A model generated the notes under the pieces. The model made no database searches. It was not told where the DNA came from and worked only from the letters and a program-made list of their open reading frames with translations. Shown here piece by piece: positions 18,816-27,035 of a stretch of 64,000 nucleotides of DNA. The DNA is taken from contig NZ_JADDXT010000002.1 in NCBI RefSeq assembly GCF_015330165.1, positions 1,176,504 through 1,240,503 on the forward strand. The letters are read 5' to 3'. Source of the DNA: Zobellia roscoffensis (GTDB taxonomy: Bacteria > Bacteroidota > Bacteroidia > Flavobacteriales > Flavobacteriaceae). A program made the translations under genes and the position numbers. Each line of letters begins with the position of its first letter. Position 1 is the stretch's first letter.

Positions 18816-19934
18816 TTACTTCTTTTCAAAGTAAAATGAGTCTGTGTACTCCAAATTTCCTTGATCGTCATACTCATTATCCTCTATGACCAGGCTTTGT
18901 GCATCAAACGTTACATCATTATACACATACGCATCAGCATCACCTACCTCATAAGTATCTACTTCAACGCCGTCCTTATCTTCTTCTGTATAACTATATT
19001 CTAATAACACCAGCTCTTTCTCGTTTGTGTAAGACCAATTACCTTCTTGGGTAGTTTTCCACCATTCCCCATTTTCGTATGTAGAATCTTTTGATCGTTC
19101 TCTATCATACCTTTCAATCAGGTAGGTGCCATCAGCGCTTAAGGTCAAGTCTAAATAATCAATAATGTAACAGTAGTCAGAATCGTCTTCACAAAGTTCT
19201 TCACCAACAATTTCTGTAACCTTATCACTTTCATTTGGTTCACCATAAACCAGTTTGTTCATTTCCCATTCTCCAATCAAATCTTCCGGACCGCCCCAAC
19301 TGTTAACAGTAACACAAATTTCCTGCGGGTCGCTTATATTCCCTGCACCATCATATACACAGACTATATAGCAGAATTCTTGAGGTTCTATTTCACTCGT
19401 GAAAGAGATCTGTGCTATAAGGTCAGTATCTTTGGCCGATAACCCCATTTTTCTTTGACCACGCTCTACCAAACTCTTTATCCGTTTGGCACTTTTGCCG
19501 CCTGTATTTAAAAAATCTATATCTAAATAACTATCGGATAGACCACCGTCTGCAGCCTTAAACTGAAGGTACAAACCTTCAACCTCTGCATCGCTTACAA
19601 TAGGTATCTCAAAACCTTCTCCAACGAAAGCATTTTTATCTGCCCCTGTTAAGTCCATAGAAATGGCTTTATTGGGTGCCGGTGGTACTCCTTCTACCTT
19701 TGTGGCTCCTTTTACTACAACATTATCGGTTATTTTATTTGATGCTTCGGCGGATGGTGTCTCCTCTTCTTCTTTTTCCTCTTCTTTTTCTTCCTCTTTA
19801 GGGGTTTCTTCAGGTTTTTCTATACTCTCTTCCTGTTTCTCTGTTACTGGTGAATCATCACTGCCACATGATGACACTATGAAAAGACAAAGCATCAATA
19901 CTATTGCCGAAACTTTAGGAACTTGTTTACTCAT
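18816..19934 (-). CDS. Acidic-spacer lipoprotein B (paralogue of its upstream neighbour)
   Basis: This 372-residue lipoprotein has a signal ending in IVSSC (Cys23, SSCGSDD style of Bacteroidota surface lipoproteins). A very acidic spacer of Glu, Lys and Pro follows (about 30-60), then a beta-rich domain and a C-terminal part resembling lipocalin-like domains, with a GEWEMNKL start and a GNWSY segment. I start it at 19934, where the signal peptide begins; the longer frame to 19991 adds 19 unlikely residues that overlap the upstream gene. The first half is clearly related to the neighbour at 19951-21138. Function unknown; likely on the cell surface. Confidence 0.8.
   Translation of the reverse strand: MSKQVPKVSAIVLMLCLFIVSSCGSDDSPVTEKQEESIEKPEETPKEEEKEEEKEEEETPSAEASNKITDNVVVKGATKVEGVPPAPNKAISMDLTGADKNAFVGEGFEIPIVSDAEVEGLYLQFKAADGGLSDSYLDIDFLNTGGKSAKRIKSLVERGQRKMGLSAKDTDLIAQISFTSEIEPQEFCYIVCVYDGAGNISDPQEICVTVNSWGGPEDLIGEWEMNKLVYGEPNESDKVTEIVGEELCEDDSDYCYIIDYLDLTLSADGTYLIERYDRERSKDSTYENGEWWKTTQEGNWSYTNEKELVLLEYSYTEEDKDGVEVDTYEVGDADAYVYNDVTFDAQSLVIEDNEYDDQGNLEYTDSFYFEKK
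19761..19841. repeat. 81-bp coding repeat, copy 1 (acidic spacer)
   Basis: This segment encodes the Glu/Lys/Pro spacer of lipoprotein B and matches 20971-21051 at 76 of 81 positions by my count. It is pyrimidine-rich on the plus strand, with repeated CTTCTT-type units. Confidence 0.85.
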
Positions 19935-19950
19935 AATTCTATGGTTTATG

Positions 19951-21138
19951 TTATTGTTTTTCGAAGATTTTATACCATCCTGCATCATCATTATTTACAT
20001 TCCCGTCACCATTCAAATCTTCTCCAAGTTTCTCATTACCTGTACCTATTTTAAAATCTGTGCTACTCAAAGTTGCAGGACCATAGGGATATACCAAACC
20101 CTGACCTGATGGGTATACCTGCTCGTAAGTCTCATTGGGGTAGGCAAAATATTGTTCATACTCTACCAAAATAATTTCTCTTCTTTCCGAATCAAATGTC
20201 CATTTTCCTTTTATTTCAAATTGGAGTCCATTGTCCTCGTAGATGGCAACACAATTTTCTTCTGACTCTTCTACATCCAATCTGCTACTAGTTCTTTTAT
20301 AAGTATGTGTGTATGTCGCATCGGCTCTAAAATCAAAAGTTTCATAATCGTATGTAGAGCATTCTGCGTATTCAAAAGAATTCGTATTCTCGCATGTAAA
20401 GGTATAGGTGTTACATGTTTCCTCTCCAACCGCTAGACTTTCAACACTACCACTTGGATAATAAGTCTCACTTTTACTATAATGCCACTCACCTATTAAA
20501 TCTGAATTTGCGGCCCATCCAGCTACTGTAACACATATTTCTTGAGGCTTACTAATGTTTCCTTCTGCATCATACACACAAACCAAATAACACAGTTCGC
20601 CTTCTTTTATTTCTGTTCCAAAATCTACATCTAACCAGCTAAATTCTGATTTAGAAGTTTTTGTATCTCTCCTTACGCTTCTTTTGTTGGCGGTTGCTTT
20701 ACCGGCTGCACGATTTTCTGCAAGGTTGACATCAAAATAACTTTCAGAAGCTAAAGCATCTGCGGTAGCCTTGAACTGAAGATAAGCTCCAGTAATTTCT
20801 TTATCCGATAAAAGTTGAACAACAAAACCTTCATCTAACAGAGCTATATCTAAATCTGTAGAGGCCTCCAAACTAATAGCTTCGTTTGGTACCGGAAGCT
20901 CACCTTCAATTTTAGTTCCTCCATTAACAATAACTTCATCCGTTATTCTATTAGATTCTTCTGCAGATGGCTCCTCTTCTTCTTTTTCCTCCTCCTTTTC
21001 TTCCTCTTTAGGTGTTTCTTCAGGTTTCTCTATACTCTCTTCTTGTTTCTCCTCTACGGTTGAATCATCACTGCTACATGATGCTAAAAACAGCAACGCA
21101 ATTGTAAACAAAAAAACGGACTTGGATAAAGTTTTCAT
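19951..21138 (-). CDS. Acidic-spacer lipoprotein A with calcium-loop-like C terminus
   Basis: This 395-residue lipoprotein begins at 21138, where a signal peptide with a LFLASC box (Cys21) starts; the longer frame to 21261 adds an unlikely leader. An acidic Glu/Lys/Pro spacer (about 27-55) is followed by a beta-rich domain shared with the downstream gene, including LCYLVCVYDAEGNISKPQE and a GEWHYSK segment. The C terminus has DLNGDGNVNNDD, a run of alternating acidic and Asn/Gly residues like the calcium-binding loop of dockerin or EF-hand repeats. The stop is 16 bases before the start of lipoprotein B, so they form an operon. Function unknown. Confidence 0.8.
   Translation of the reverse strand: MKTLSKSVFLFTIALLFLASCSSDDSTVEEKQEESIEKPEETPKEEEKEEEKEEEEPSAEESNRITDEVIVNGGTKIEGELPVPNEAISLEASTDLDIALLDEGFVVQLLSDKEITGAYLQFKATADALASESYFDVNLAENRAAGKATANKRSVRRDTKTSKSEFSWLDVDFGTEIKEGELCYLVCVYDAEGNISKPQEICVTVAGWAANSDLIGEWHYSKSETYYPSGSVESLAVGEETCNTYTFTCENTNSFEYAECSTYDYETFDFRADATYTHTYKRTSSRLDVEESEENCVAIYEDNGLQFEIKGKWTFDSERREIILVEYEQYFAYPNETYEQVYPSGQGLVYPYGPATLSSTDFKIGTGNEKLGEDLNGDGNVNNDDAGWYKIFEKQ
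20971..21051. repeat. 81-bp coding repeat, copy 2 (acidic spacer)
   Basis: Second copy of the spacer-coding repeat at 19761-19841, in the same orientation and about 1.2 kb away. Recombination between the copies would fuse the two lipoprotein genes in frame. Confidence 0.85.
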
Positions 21139-21512
21139 AAGGGTTGGTTTGGTTATTGGTTTATCGCTTCTAAACCCTGTCTTAAACCAGATATGGCATA
21201 TCATCTGGCTAGCAATAAGTCTAGTATATAAGCTATCTGTGTACAACTGAAATTGCCACATACAAATACTTAAGATCTATGAATAGTGCTATAAGGCTAG
21301 CACCTAATTGTGAAGGTGATTTTTTTCATTTTAGTTGGTTTGGTCTGGTTATTTATTTTTTAAACCTAAATTCTCTAAACTTGGCTTTAGAAAATTTAAG
21401 CCATCTAATTACATAATTAAAATGCTTTTTAGACACTCAAAATTAGTCTTTTAAACAGTTGCACAAAATACCCACTATTGGGTATTTCTATTGATTTTGA
21501 CCCCATAATCTA
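21139..21512. other. Intergenic spacer upstream of the lipoprotein operon
   Basis: No gene is seen here. It holds an imperfect palindrome at 21187-21208 (CCAGAT, ten bases, ATCTGG, with an inner GATATGGCATATC) about 50-70 bases before the first lipoprotein gene, which could be an operator, and a terminator hairpin at 21466-21487 for the LuxR-type gene to the right. No TAnnTTTG element is obvious. Confidence 0.4.
21466..21487 (-). terminator. Terminator after the first PAS-LuxR gene
   Basis: AAATACCC and GGGTATTT are separated by six bases, 26 bases beyond the stop on the minus strand. The T-run is short. The same arm sequence is used in the terminator of the paralogue at 22415-22442. Confidence 0.6.
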
Positions 21513-22283
21513 TCAGAATAAGTGATTTTGATTGCAATAATTAACGATTTCAATAGAAGATTTGAATTTGAGTTTTGATAAAATATTCTTTCTGTGCGTA
21601 GCTGTTGTGTGCGTGCTAATATTCAATTTATCGGAGATTTCTTTTGTGGTATGTCCTTTGGCAAGTAGCCGCACAATATCAAATTCGCGATTGCTTAAAC
21701 AGTCAATTAATAAACTTTCGGAATAGTTTTTATAAAACAGAGTTTCATATTCATTCTGATGGTTTAGCTTTTTACATACGCCAACCATAGGTTGTTTCTT
21801 TACATTGCCCATTACCGTGTTCTGGGAAAAGCCCAAAATTGGCTTGCCTTTACTGTCAAAATACAATGGAGTTTGGTGTACTTGAATGTTTACGTACTTT
21901 CCTTTCTTATTTTTCAATCTATAGTTCCATGAATATACACAGTGAATACGCTCTGCAGTGGGTACGTTACCCATTGTAAACGTCATTAAATCATCTAAAA
22001 TCAACAACCAATTAGGCACATCTTCTGGATGTATGTTAGAAAAATGAAACGACATTCCTTTTTCTAGTGCATCCTTTTTTTTGTATCCCAACAACTTCTC
22101 ATAATTCTCGCATATATACTCGTACCTCTGATCTACGGTATTTTGAACTAGAATATAGGATTGCATTTTAGGCAAATACCGATCTAGTTCTTCTAGTTTT
22201 TTGATGTGTTTTTCAACCGCAGTATGGTCAATTGTAGCATCTGTGCTAAATGTTCTTGCGTATGATTCTAAGTTTAACCCCAT
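21513..22283 (-). CDS. PAS-domain LuxR-family transcriptional regulator
   Basis: This 256-residue cytosolic protein has a PAS-like sensory domain at about residues 45-170 (a LGYKKKDALEKG segment and HPEDVPNW, typical of PAS_3 folds). A LuxR/GerE helix-turn-helix follows at about 192-250, with LSNREFDIVRLLAKGHTTKEI and then ISTHTTATHRKNILSKL. No receiver domain or signal peptide is present. It resembles the next gene (22468-23214) in domain order and motif wording, so the pair probably arose by duplication. Ligand and targets are unknown; the adjacent lipoprotein operon is one candidate. Confidence 0.88.
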   Translation of the reverse strand: MGLNLESYARTFSTDATIDHTAVEKHIKKLEELDRYLPKMQSYILVQNTVDQRYEYICENYEKLLGYKKKDALEKGMSFHFSNIHPEDVPNWLLILDDLMTFTMGNVPTAERIHCVYSWNYRLKNKKGKYVNIQVHQTPLYFDSKGKPILGFSQNTVMGNVKKQPMVGVCKKLNHQNEYETLFYKNYSESLLIDCLSNREFDIVRLLAKGHTTKEISDKLNISTHTTATHRKNILSKLKFKSSIEIVNYCNQNHLF

Positions 22284-22414
22284 TTTGTTTCATTAAATTG
22301 ACAAAACATAGGCTTGCAGGAGATTTGTTAAATTAGCAATTATGCAACATCAACAAAAAATTGTGTAAAATTAGGGGAGGGGGGATACATTCCAAACTTA
22401 GTGGAGCTCAAAGC

Positions 22415-22442
22415 AAAAAAAAATACCCTGTACAGGGTATTT
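22415..22442 (-). terminator. Terminator after the second PAS-LuxR gene
   Basis: A perfect 22-base palindrome (arms AAATACCCTGT and ACAGGGTATTT) is followed on the minus strand by a T-run, 26 bases beyond the stop of the gene at 22468. Arms share AAATACCC with the terminator of the paralogue. Confidence 0.85.
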
Positions 22443-22467
22443 AAAAGGTTTGAAGATTATTTAATTG

Positions 22468-23214
22468 TTAACAAATACCATTTTTCTTACAAAAGAAAAT
22501 TAAATCTGCTACAGTACTAACACCAACCTTTCTAAAAATTTTTTTTCTGTGAGTTGCTACAGTGTGTGTACTTATAAATAATACCTCGGCTATTCTTGCA
22601 CTGGTATATCCTTTTTCAATTAAGTGAATTATTTCCTTTTCCCTACGCGTAAAAAAATCATCATAAACAGCATAAATCAGTTTCTTAAATTCATCTAAGT
22701 CAAGACCATATGCATCAAAATACCATTCTACTCGGTTACTACTATCTATAAACGAAACATCTGTAAGAAGTGAAAAATTACTCACCATTCTTCCTTTACT
22801 ATCTAATTCATACGATGATGATTGCCGTAATATTTTAATATAAGTCCCATCTTTCTTTTTAAAACGAAAAGACAAAAACAAATGGGCATGGCCTTTTCTT
22901 AAATCGGTCTTTACTACATATTTTACGGCTTCTTGGGTAAGCTTGTTTACAAGCTCTCTCTCGTCTGGGTGAATGTAGTGAACCAAGTCTTCTGTATTGA
23001 ATTCGCTTAAACTATAACCCGTTAACTGTTCTAAACCTCGCTCATAAACGATACCGTCTTTTGCCCAATGTGCTATATATAAGCATTGTTTGGGGTTCAA
23101 CGGAAAGTTATCTAATGAAGCATACGGAATAGTTTCATATTCATACTTAGAGACATCTCTTTTCACCTCATTACGAAACGCCCTCATATGATTACGGTGC
23201 TCATCCATTCTCAA
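22468..23214 (-). CDS. PAS-domain LuxR-family transcriptional regulator
   Basis: This 248-residue protein has a PAS-like domain at about residues 40-165 (LTGYSLSEFNTEDLVHYIHPDE) and a C-terminal LuxR-type helix-turn-helix at about 190-245 (TRREKEIIHLIEKGYTSARIAE then ISTHTVATHRKKIFRKV). Its start overlaps the end of the alpha/beta hydrolase gene by 14 bases, so it is probably translated from the same message; a second ATG at 23208 is also possible. This links it to the hydrolase, and the hydrolase may make or destroy the signal sensed by the PAS domain, which is speculation. Paralogue of 21513-22283. Confidence 0.88.
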   Translation of the reverse strand: MRMDEHRNHMRAFRNEVKRDVSKYEYETIPYASLDNFPLNPKQCLYIAHWAKDGIVYERGLEQLTGYSLSEFNTEDLVHYIHPDERELVNKLTQEAVKYVVKTDLRKGHAHLFLSFRFKKKDGTYIKILRQSSSYELDSKGRMVSNFSLLTDVSFIDSSNRVEWYFDAYGLDLDEFKKLIYAVYDDFFTRREKEIIHLIEKGYTSARIAEVLFISTHTVATHRKKIFRKVGVSTVADLIFFCKKNGIC

Positions 23215-24001
23215 CTGAGTTTATGAAAGCTATAAGAAGTGCATTAAACTTAATTGAGGCGTCTAACTGTGGTATATGAGCACTGTTTTCTATTGTTTGT
23301 ACCGAACCCCTCCAAAGAAAAGGTATTGACAATCCCTTCAAATAGTCTGCATTTACTAACTTATCTTCACTTCCAACAACCAGCGCAACAGGTTTGGTTG
23401 TTTTTCTTAGAATATCAGTTTCATCTGCTAGTTCCCCTCGGGCTAATGAGGCTCCAAGTGCTTGCCTAAATTCCGGCTTGGTTGCTTTTATTAGTGTTCG
23501 AAAATCAATTGGCCCTTCTATTTTATCTGCACCTAACATTTCTAACAAAGAATCTACATTATTGTGGCTAAGTTCGTTTTGAAAAAGTAAACCCATACGT
23601 GGGTCTGGCTTAAAAGTTTCCGCTGTATTAACAGGTTTTTTTATGGGTGGTGCACCAATAATAAAAAGACCTAAACAATTGTTCAGATTTGGCAACAATT
23701 CTATAGCCAAATGTCCTCCTAAAGAATGGCCTACAATTATAACTTTCTCGTAAACTTCAATATTTTCCTTTAATATTTTAAGCAGATCAGAAAAAGCGTA
23801 TGAATGATGTTCAGGTGACTTGCCATGACCCGGAAGGTCTAGTGCAACTAACGGAATTTTCTCAAACAATGCTGAAGACAACTGGTTGCTCCAAACTAAA
23901 GAGCTTAAAGAATTACCATGAAGAAAAATGACAGTAATTGGCTCTGAAGAAGACTTTTTATCATCGTACAGAGTATTACTCACCTTGTAAAGGGGAAACA
24001 T
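23201..24001 (-). CDS. Alpha/beta-fold hydrolase
   Basis: This is a serine hydrolase of the alpha/beta fold. From the start I favour (24001) it has 266 residues: an oxyanion-hole HGNS segment, a nucleophile elbow GHSLGG near residue 93, an acid in VGSEDKLVN and a catalytic His in ENSAHIPQLD. Upstream in-frame starts exist (ATG at 24067, GTG at 24091), but the extra residues are atypical and run into the divergent dxs promoter region. No signal peptide. The 3' end overlaps the PAS-LuxR gene by 14 bases. The substrate is unknown; the family includes esterases, lipases, lactonases and dehalogenases. Confidence 0.82.
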   Translation of the reverse strand: MFPLYKVSNTLYDDKKSSSEPITVIFLHGNSLSSLVWSNQLSSALFEKIPLVALDLPGHGKSPEHHSYAFSDLLKILKENIEVYEKVIIVGHSLGGHLAIELLPNLNNCLGLFIIGAPPIKKPVNTAETFKPDPRMGLLFQNELSHNNVDSLLEMLGADKIEGPIDFRTLIKATKPEFRQALGASLARGELADETDILRKTTKPVALVVGSEDKLVNADYLKGLSIPFLWRGSVQTIENSAHIPQLDASIKFNALLIAFINSVENG

Positions 24002-24076
24002 AAAGTGGTATGCAATGGTTAGCTCACAACAAGATAAGCTTTTTTTATCGACTTTTTTTTCAAGCATTAAAAAGAA

Positions 24077-24107
24077 TTGTCTTGACAACACTAAACACCT
24101 ATTTTTG
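24077..24107 (+). promoter_or_regulatory. Promoter of dxs
   Basis: TTG at 24077-24079 and TATTTTTG at 24100-24107, 20 bases apart, match the Bacteroidota -33/-7 pattern. The probable TTG start codon of dxs follows 17 bases later, so the leader is only about ten bases. Confidence 0.55.
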
Positions 24108-24124
24108 CAACTTACACATCTAAT

Positions 24125-25900
24125 TTGGAATCACTTTTAAGCCATATCACTTATCCTGAAGATTTACGTAAGCTGGCCTTAAATCAGCTGCCTCAACTTG
24201 CCCAGGAGTTACGGGAATTTATAATTGATATTGTTGCTGCCAAGGAGGGTCATTTAGGAGCTAGCCTTGGCGTAGTAGAACTTACAATTGCATTGCACTA
24301 CGTGTTCAATACTCCAGATGATAAACTTATTTGGGACGTTGGACATCAAGCATACGGACATAAAATATTAACCGGACGAAAAGAAATTTTTGACACCAAT
24401 CGCCAATTAGGGGGTATTAGCGGATTTCCAAAACGAAACGAAAGCAGCTACGATGCCTTCGGTACAGGACACAGTTCTACTTCCATTTCCGCTATTTTAG
24501 GAATGGCAATGGCTGCACAATTAAACGGTAAAAACAACCGACAACACATTGCTGTAATTGGAGATGCTTCCATTGCAAGTGGCATGGCTTTTGAGGCATT
24601 GAACCATCTTGGCTCTACAAATTCCAATGTCCTGGTTATTCTAAACGATAATGCTATTGGGATCGACCCAAGTGTGGGAGCATTAAAAAAATACCTGACC
24701 AATGTAAAAAAAGGAACGGCAAAAGATGAGAATATATTTGAGTGTCTCAACTTTCATTATACCGGTCCTTTAGATGGGCATGACCTAGAATCTTTGATCA
24801 GTGAACTAAATCATTTAAAGTTGGTAGCGGGACCAAAATTATTACATGTAATTACCACCAAAGGGAAAGGGCTAAAAAAAGCCGAAGAAAATCAGGTTAC
24901 CTATCATGCACCAGGTAAATTTGACAAACTCACCGGTGAGTTACAAAAGAAACCTATTGTAGCTAATCAACCTCAAAAATATCAAGATGTTTTTGGACAT
25001 TCATTGGTAGAGCTGGCGCTTAAAAATAAAAATATTGTTGGTATTACCCCAGCAATGCCCACGGGAAGCTCATTGAAATATATGATGCAGCAAATACCAG
25101 ACAGGGCTTTTGATGTTGGCATTGCAGAGCAGCATGCCGTAACGTTATCAGCAGGTATGGCTACGGAAGGTTTAATTCCATTCTGCACCATTTACTCCAC
25201 TTTTCTACAACGCGCTTATGACCAAGTCATACACGATGTAGCCATTCAGAACCTTCCTGTTATTTTTTGTTTAGATCGAGCTGGAATGGTGGGGCAGGAC
25301 GGAGCTACACATCATGGGGTTTATGATATTGCTTATTTAAGATGTATCCCAAATCTGTATATTTTTGCCCCCATGAACGAAAGCGAACTTCGTAACATCA
25401 TGTACACGGCACAATTAGGTTTAAAGCACCCTATAGCCATCAGATACCCTAGAGGAAGAGGTGTTCAAGAAAACTGGCAGACTCCCTTTGAAAAAATTGA
25501 GATTGGAAAAGCCAGGGAATTAAAAACAGGAACGGAGCTTGCCATATTATCCATAGGCCATATTGGAAATACGGTTTCCAATCTGATTGAAGGCATTTTG
25601 AAAAATGAAAAAATAGCACATTTTGATATGCGATTTGTTAAACCGTTGGATAAGAATCTACTTATAAATATATTTAAGCAATATAAACACATCGTTACTA
25701 TTGAAGATGGTAGTAAAATAGGTGGTTTTGGATCTGCAATCCTAGAACTGGCCAACGAACTAGGATATACTCAGAAAATACATATTCTAGGTATTAATGA
25801 CATTTTCATTGAACATGGAACTGTAGAACAATTACACCGACAAGCCAAAATTGACCCCGTTAGTATAACAGAACATATAAACATGCTATTAAATGAATAA
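24125..25900 (+). CDS. dxs: 1-deoxy-D-xylulose-5-phosphate synthase
   Basis: This 591-residue thiamine-diphosphate enzyme joins pyruvate and glyceraldehyde-3-phosphate in the first step of the non-mevalonate isoprenoid pathway, feeding the prenyl synthase and carotenoid steps at the left end of the window. It shows DVGHQAYGHKILTGR, a cofactor-binding GDASIASGM...NDN region near 142-175, the catalytic glutamate in GIAEQHAVTLSAGMA, and a transketolase C-terminal domain. It is on the short side for DXS (E. coli 620) but matches Bacteroidota forms. The start is TTG at 24125; no in-frame ATG is nearby, and a promoter is in place just upstream. The 3' end overlaps the DUF3078 gene by eight bases. 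Confidence 0.95.
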   Translation: MESLLSHITYPEDLRKLALNQLPQLAQELREFIIDIVAAKEGHLGASLGVVELTIALHYVFNTPDDKLIWDVGHQAYGHKILTGRKEIFDTNRQLGGISGFPKRNESSYDAFGTGHSSTSISAILGMAMAAQLNGKNNRQHIAVIGDASIASGMAFEALNHLGSTNSNVLVILNDNAIGIDPSVGALKKYLTNVKKGTAKDENIFECLNFHYTGPLDGHDLESLISELNHLKLVAGPKLLHVITTKGKGLKKAEENQVTYHAPGKFDKLTGELQKKPIVANQPQKYQDVFGHSLVELALKNKNIVGITPAMPTGSSLKYMMQQIPDRAFDVGIAEQHAVTLSAGMATEGLIPFCTIYSTFLQRAYDQVIHDVAIQNLPVIFCLDRAGMVGQDGATHHGVYDIAYLRCIPNLYIFAPMNESELRNIMYTAQLGLKHPIAIRYPRGRGVQENWQTPFEKIEIGKARELKTGTELAILSIGHIGNTVSNLIEGILKNEKIAHFDMRFVKPLDKNLLINIFKQYKHIVTIEDGSKIGGFGSAILELANELGYTQKIHILGINDIFIEHGTVEQLHRQAKIDPVSITEHINMLLNE

Positions 25901-27035
25901 TTCCCCAACTGTACCATACCTGTTTATTCTTTTTTTCAGCTTATGCCTTTCGTCTGTTTTTGGACAAAACCAAGACTCTCTACCTCCAGGAAGAGAAATG
26001 GAAATTGACACCATGGTAATGGTAATAGATACTACCGTGGTAGACACGGTGGTTATCCGAAAAACCCAGGAAAAAATAAAATTTATTCCGCGTAGCGTAG
26101 ACTTGATGAATCCTGTTATTTCATTCAACAGGACCAATGCGCTAGATGAAAAACCTAACCGATTTAGGGTTCCGTCTTTTTGGACCAAAGTAAATAAGCT
26201 TGGCGCAAATTTTAGTGAAGTAGCTTTTGTAAACTGGAACGCGGGTGGTAACAACTCCATATCGGCCCTTGGGAATGCCCGTTTTGAACGAAATTATAAG
26301 TTTCGGTATATTCAATGGGACAACTATATGGAGATGCGATATGGCCTCAACATTCAAGATGAACAGAAACTAAGAAAAACGGATGATGCCATTCGTTTTA
26401 GTTCCACTTTCGGGCTTCAGCGGGACACGATTAGTAACTGGTATTATTCGGCAAAAGCAAACTTCAACACTCAGTTTTCCAATGGTTATAAATACCCTGA
26501 CAGGTCATCTCCTATTTCTCGTTTTATGGCGCCTGGCTATTCGTTTTTGGGTGCAGGAACCTCTTATATCACCAAAGATCAAAAGTTTAATCTATACATC
26601 TCTCCAATAACACAGAAAGCCACTTTTGTTTTAGACGAAGAATTAGCTAACAAAGGAGCTTTTGGTGTTAAAAAAGCCGTTTTAGATGCTGATGGAAACG
26701 TCTTGGAACCAGGAGAAAAAATATTTCTGGAATTTGGCTTTCTGGTTACTAATCAATACGAAAAAGAGGTATTCAAAAACATGCTCCTGAAGCACCGTTT
26801 AAGTTTATACACAGATTACCTTCAGAAATTTGGGAACATAGATGTAGATTGGGAGCTTAACTTTGATTTAAAGGTGAACAAATATGTGGTAACCACAATC
26901 GGCACCCATATCATCTATGATGATGATATTCTCTTTGATGAACAAAAGGATGCCAGCGGCACAGTGGTAGATTCGGGAAGCCCACGTATACAGTTTAAAC
27001 AACTATTAGGTGTTGGCGTATCGTATGCATTTTAA
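25893..27035 (+). CDS. DUF3078 outer-membrane/periplasmic protein
   Basis: This 380-residue protein has a signal peptide (about 1-24, ending SVFG), then a beta-rich body with VNWNAGGNNSISALGNARF and many alternating aromatic residues, ending in VSYAF, as in outer-membrane beta-barrels. It matches DUF3078, a Bacteroidota family of unknown function. It overlaps the end of dxs by eight bases, so it is translationally coupled to an isoprenoid gene, and converges with the dGTPase gene with a four-base overlap. A structural role in the outer membrane is likely, but no function is established that I know of. Confidence 0.85.
   Translation: MNNSPTVPYLFILFFSLCLSSVFGQNQDSLPPGREMEIDTMVMVIDTTVVDTVVIRKTQEKIKFIPRSVDLMNPVISFNRTNALDEKPNRFRVPSFWTKVNKLGANFSEVAFVNWNAGGNNSISALGNARFERNYKFRYIQWDNYMEMRYGLNIQDEQKLRKTDDAIRFSSTFGLQRDTISNWYYSAKANFNTQFSNGYKYPDRSSPISRFMAPGYSFLGAGTSYITKDQKFNLYISPITQKATFVLDEELANKGAFGVKKAVLDADGNVLEPGEKIFLEFGFLVTNQYEKEVFKNMLLKHRLSLYTDYLQKFGNIDVDWELNFDLKVNKYVVTTIGTHIIYDDDILFDEQKDASGTVVDSGSPRIQFKQLLGVGVSYAF

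Noticed and set aside
22374..22384. G-rich run GGGGAGGGGGG between the two LuxR genes
   Set aside because: Only two runs, so a four-stranded structure is not supported; nothing else marks it as a site.
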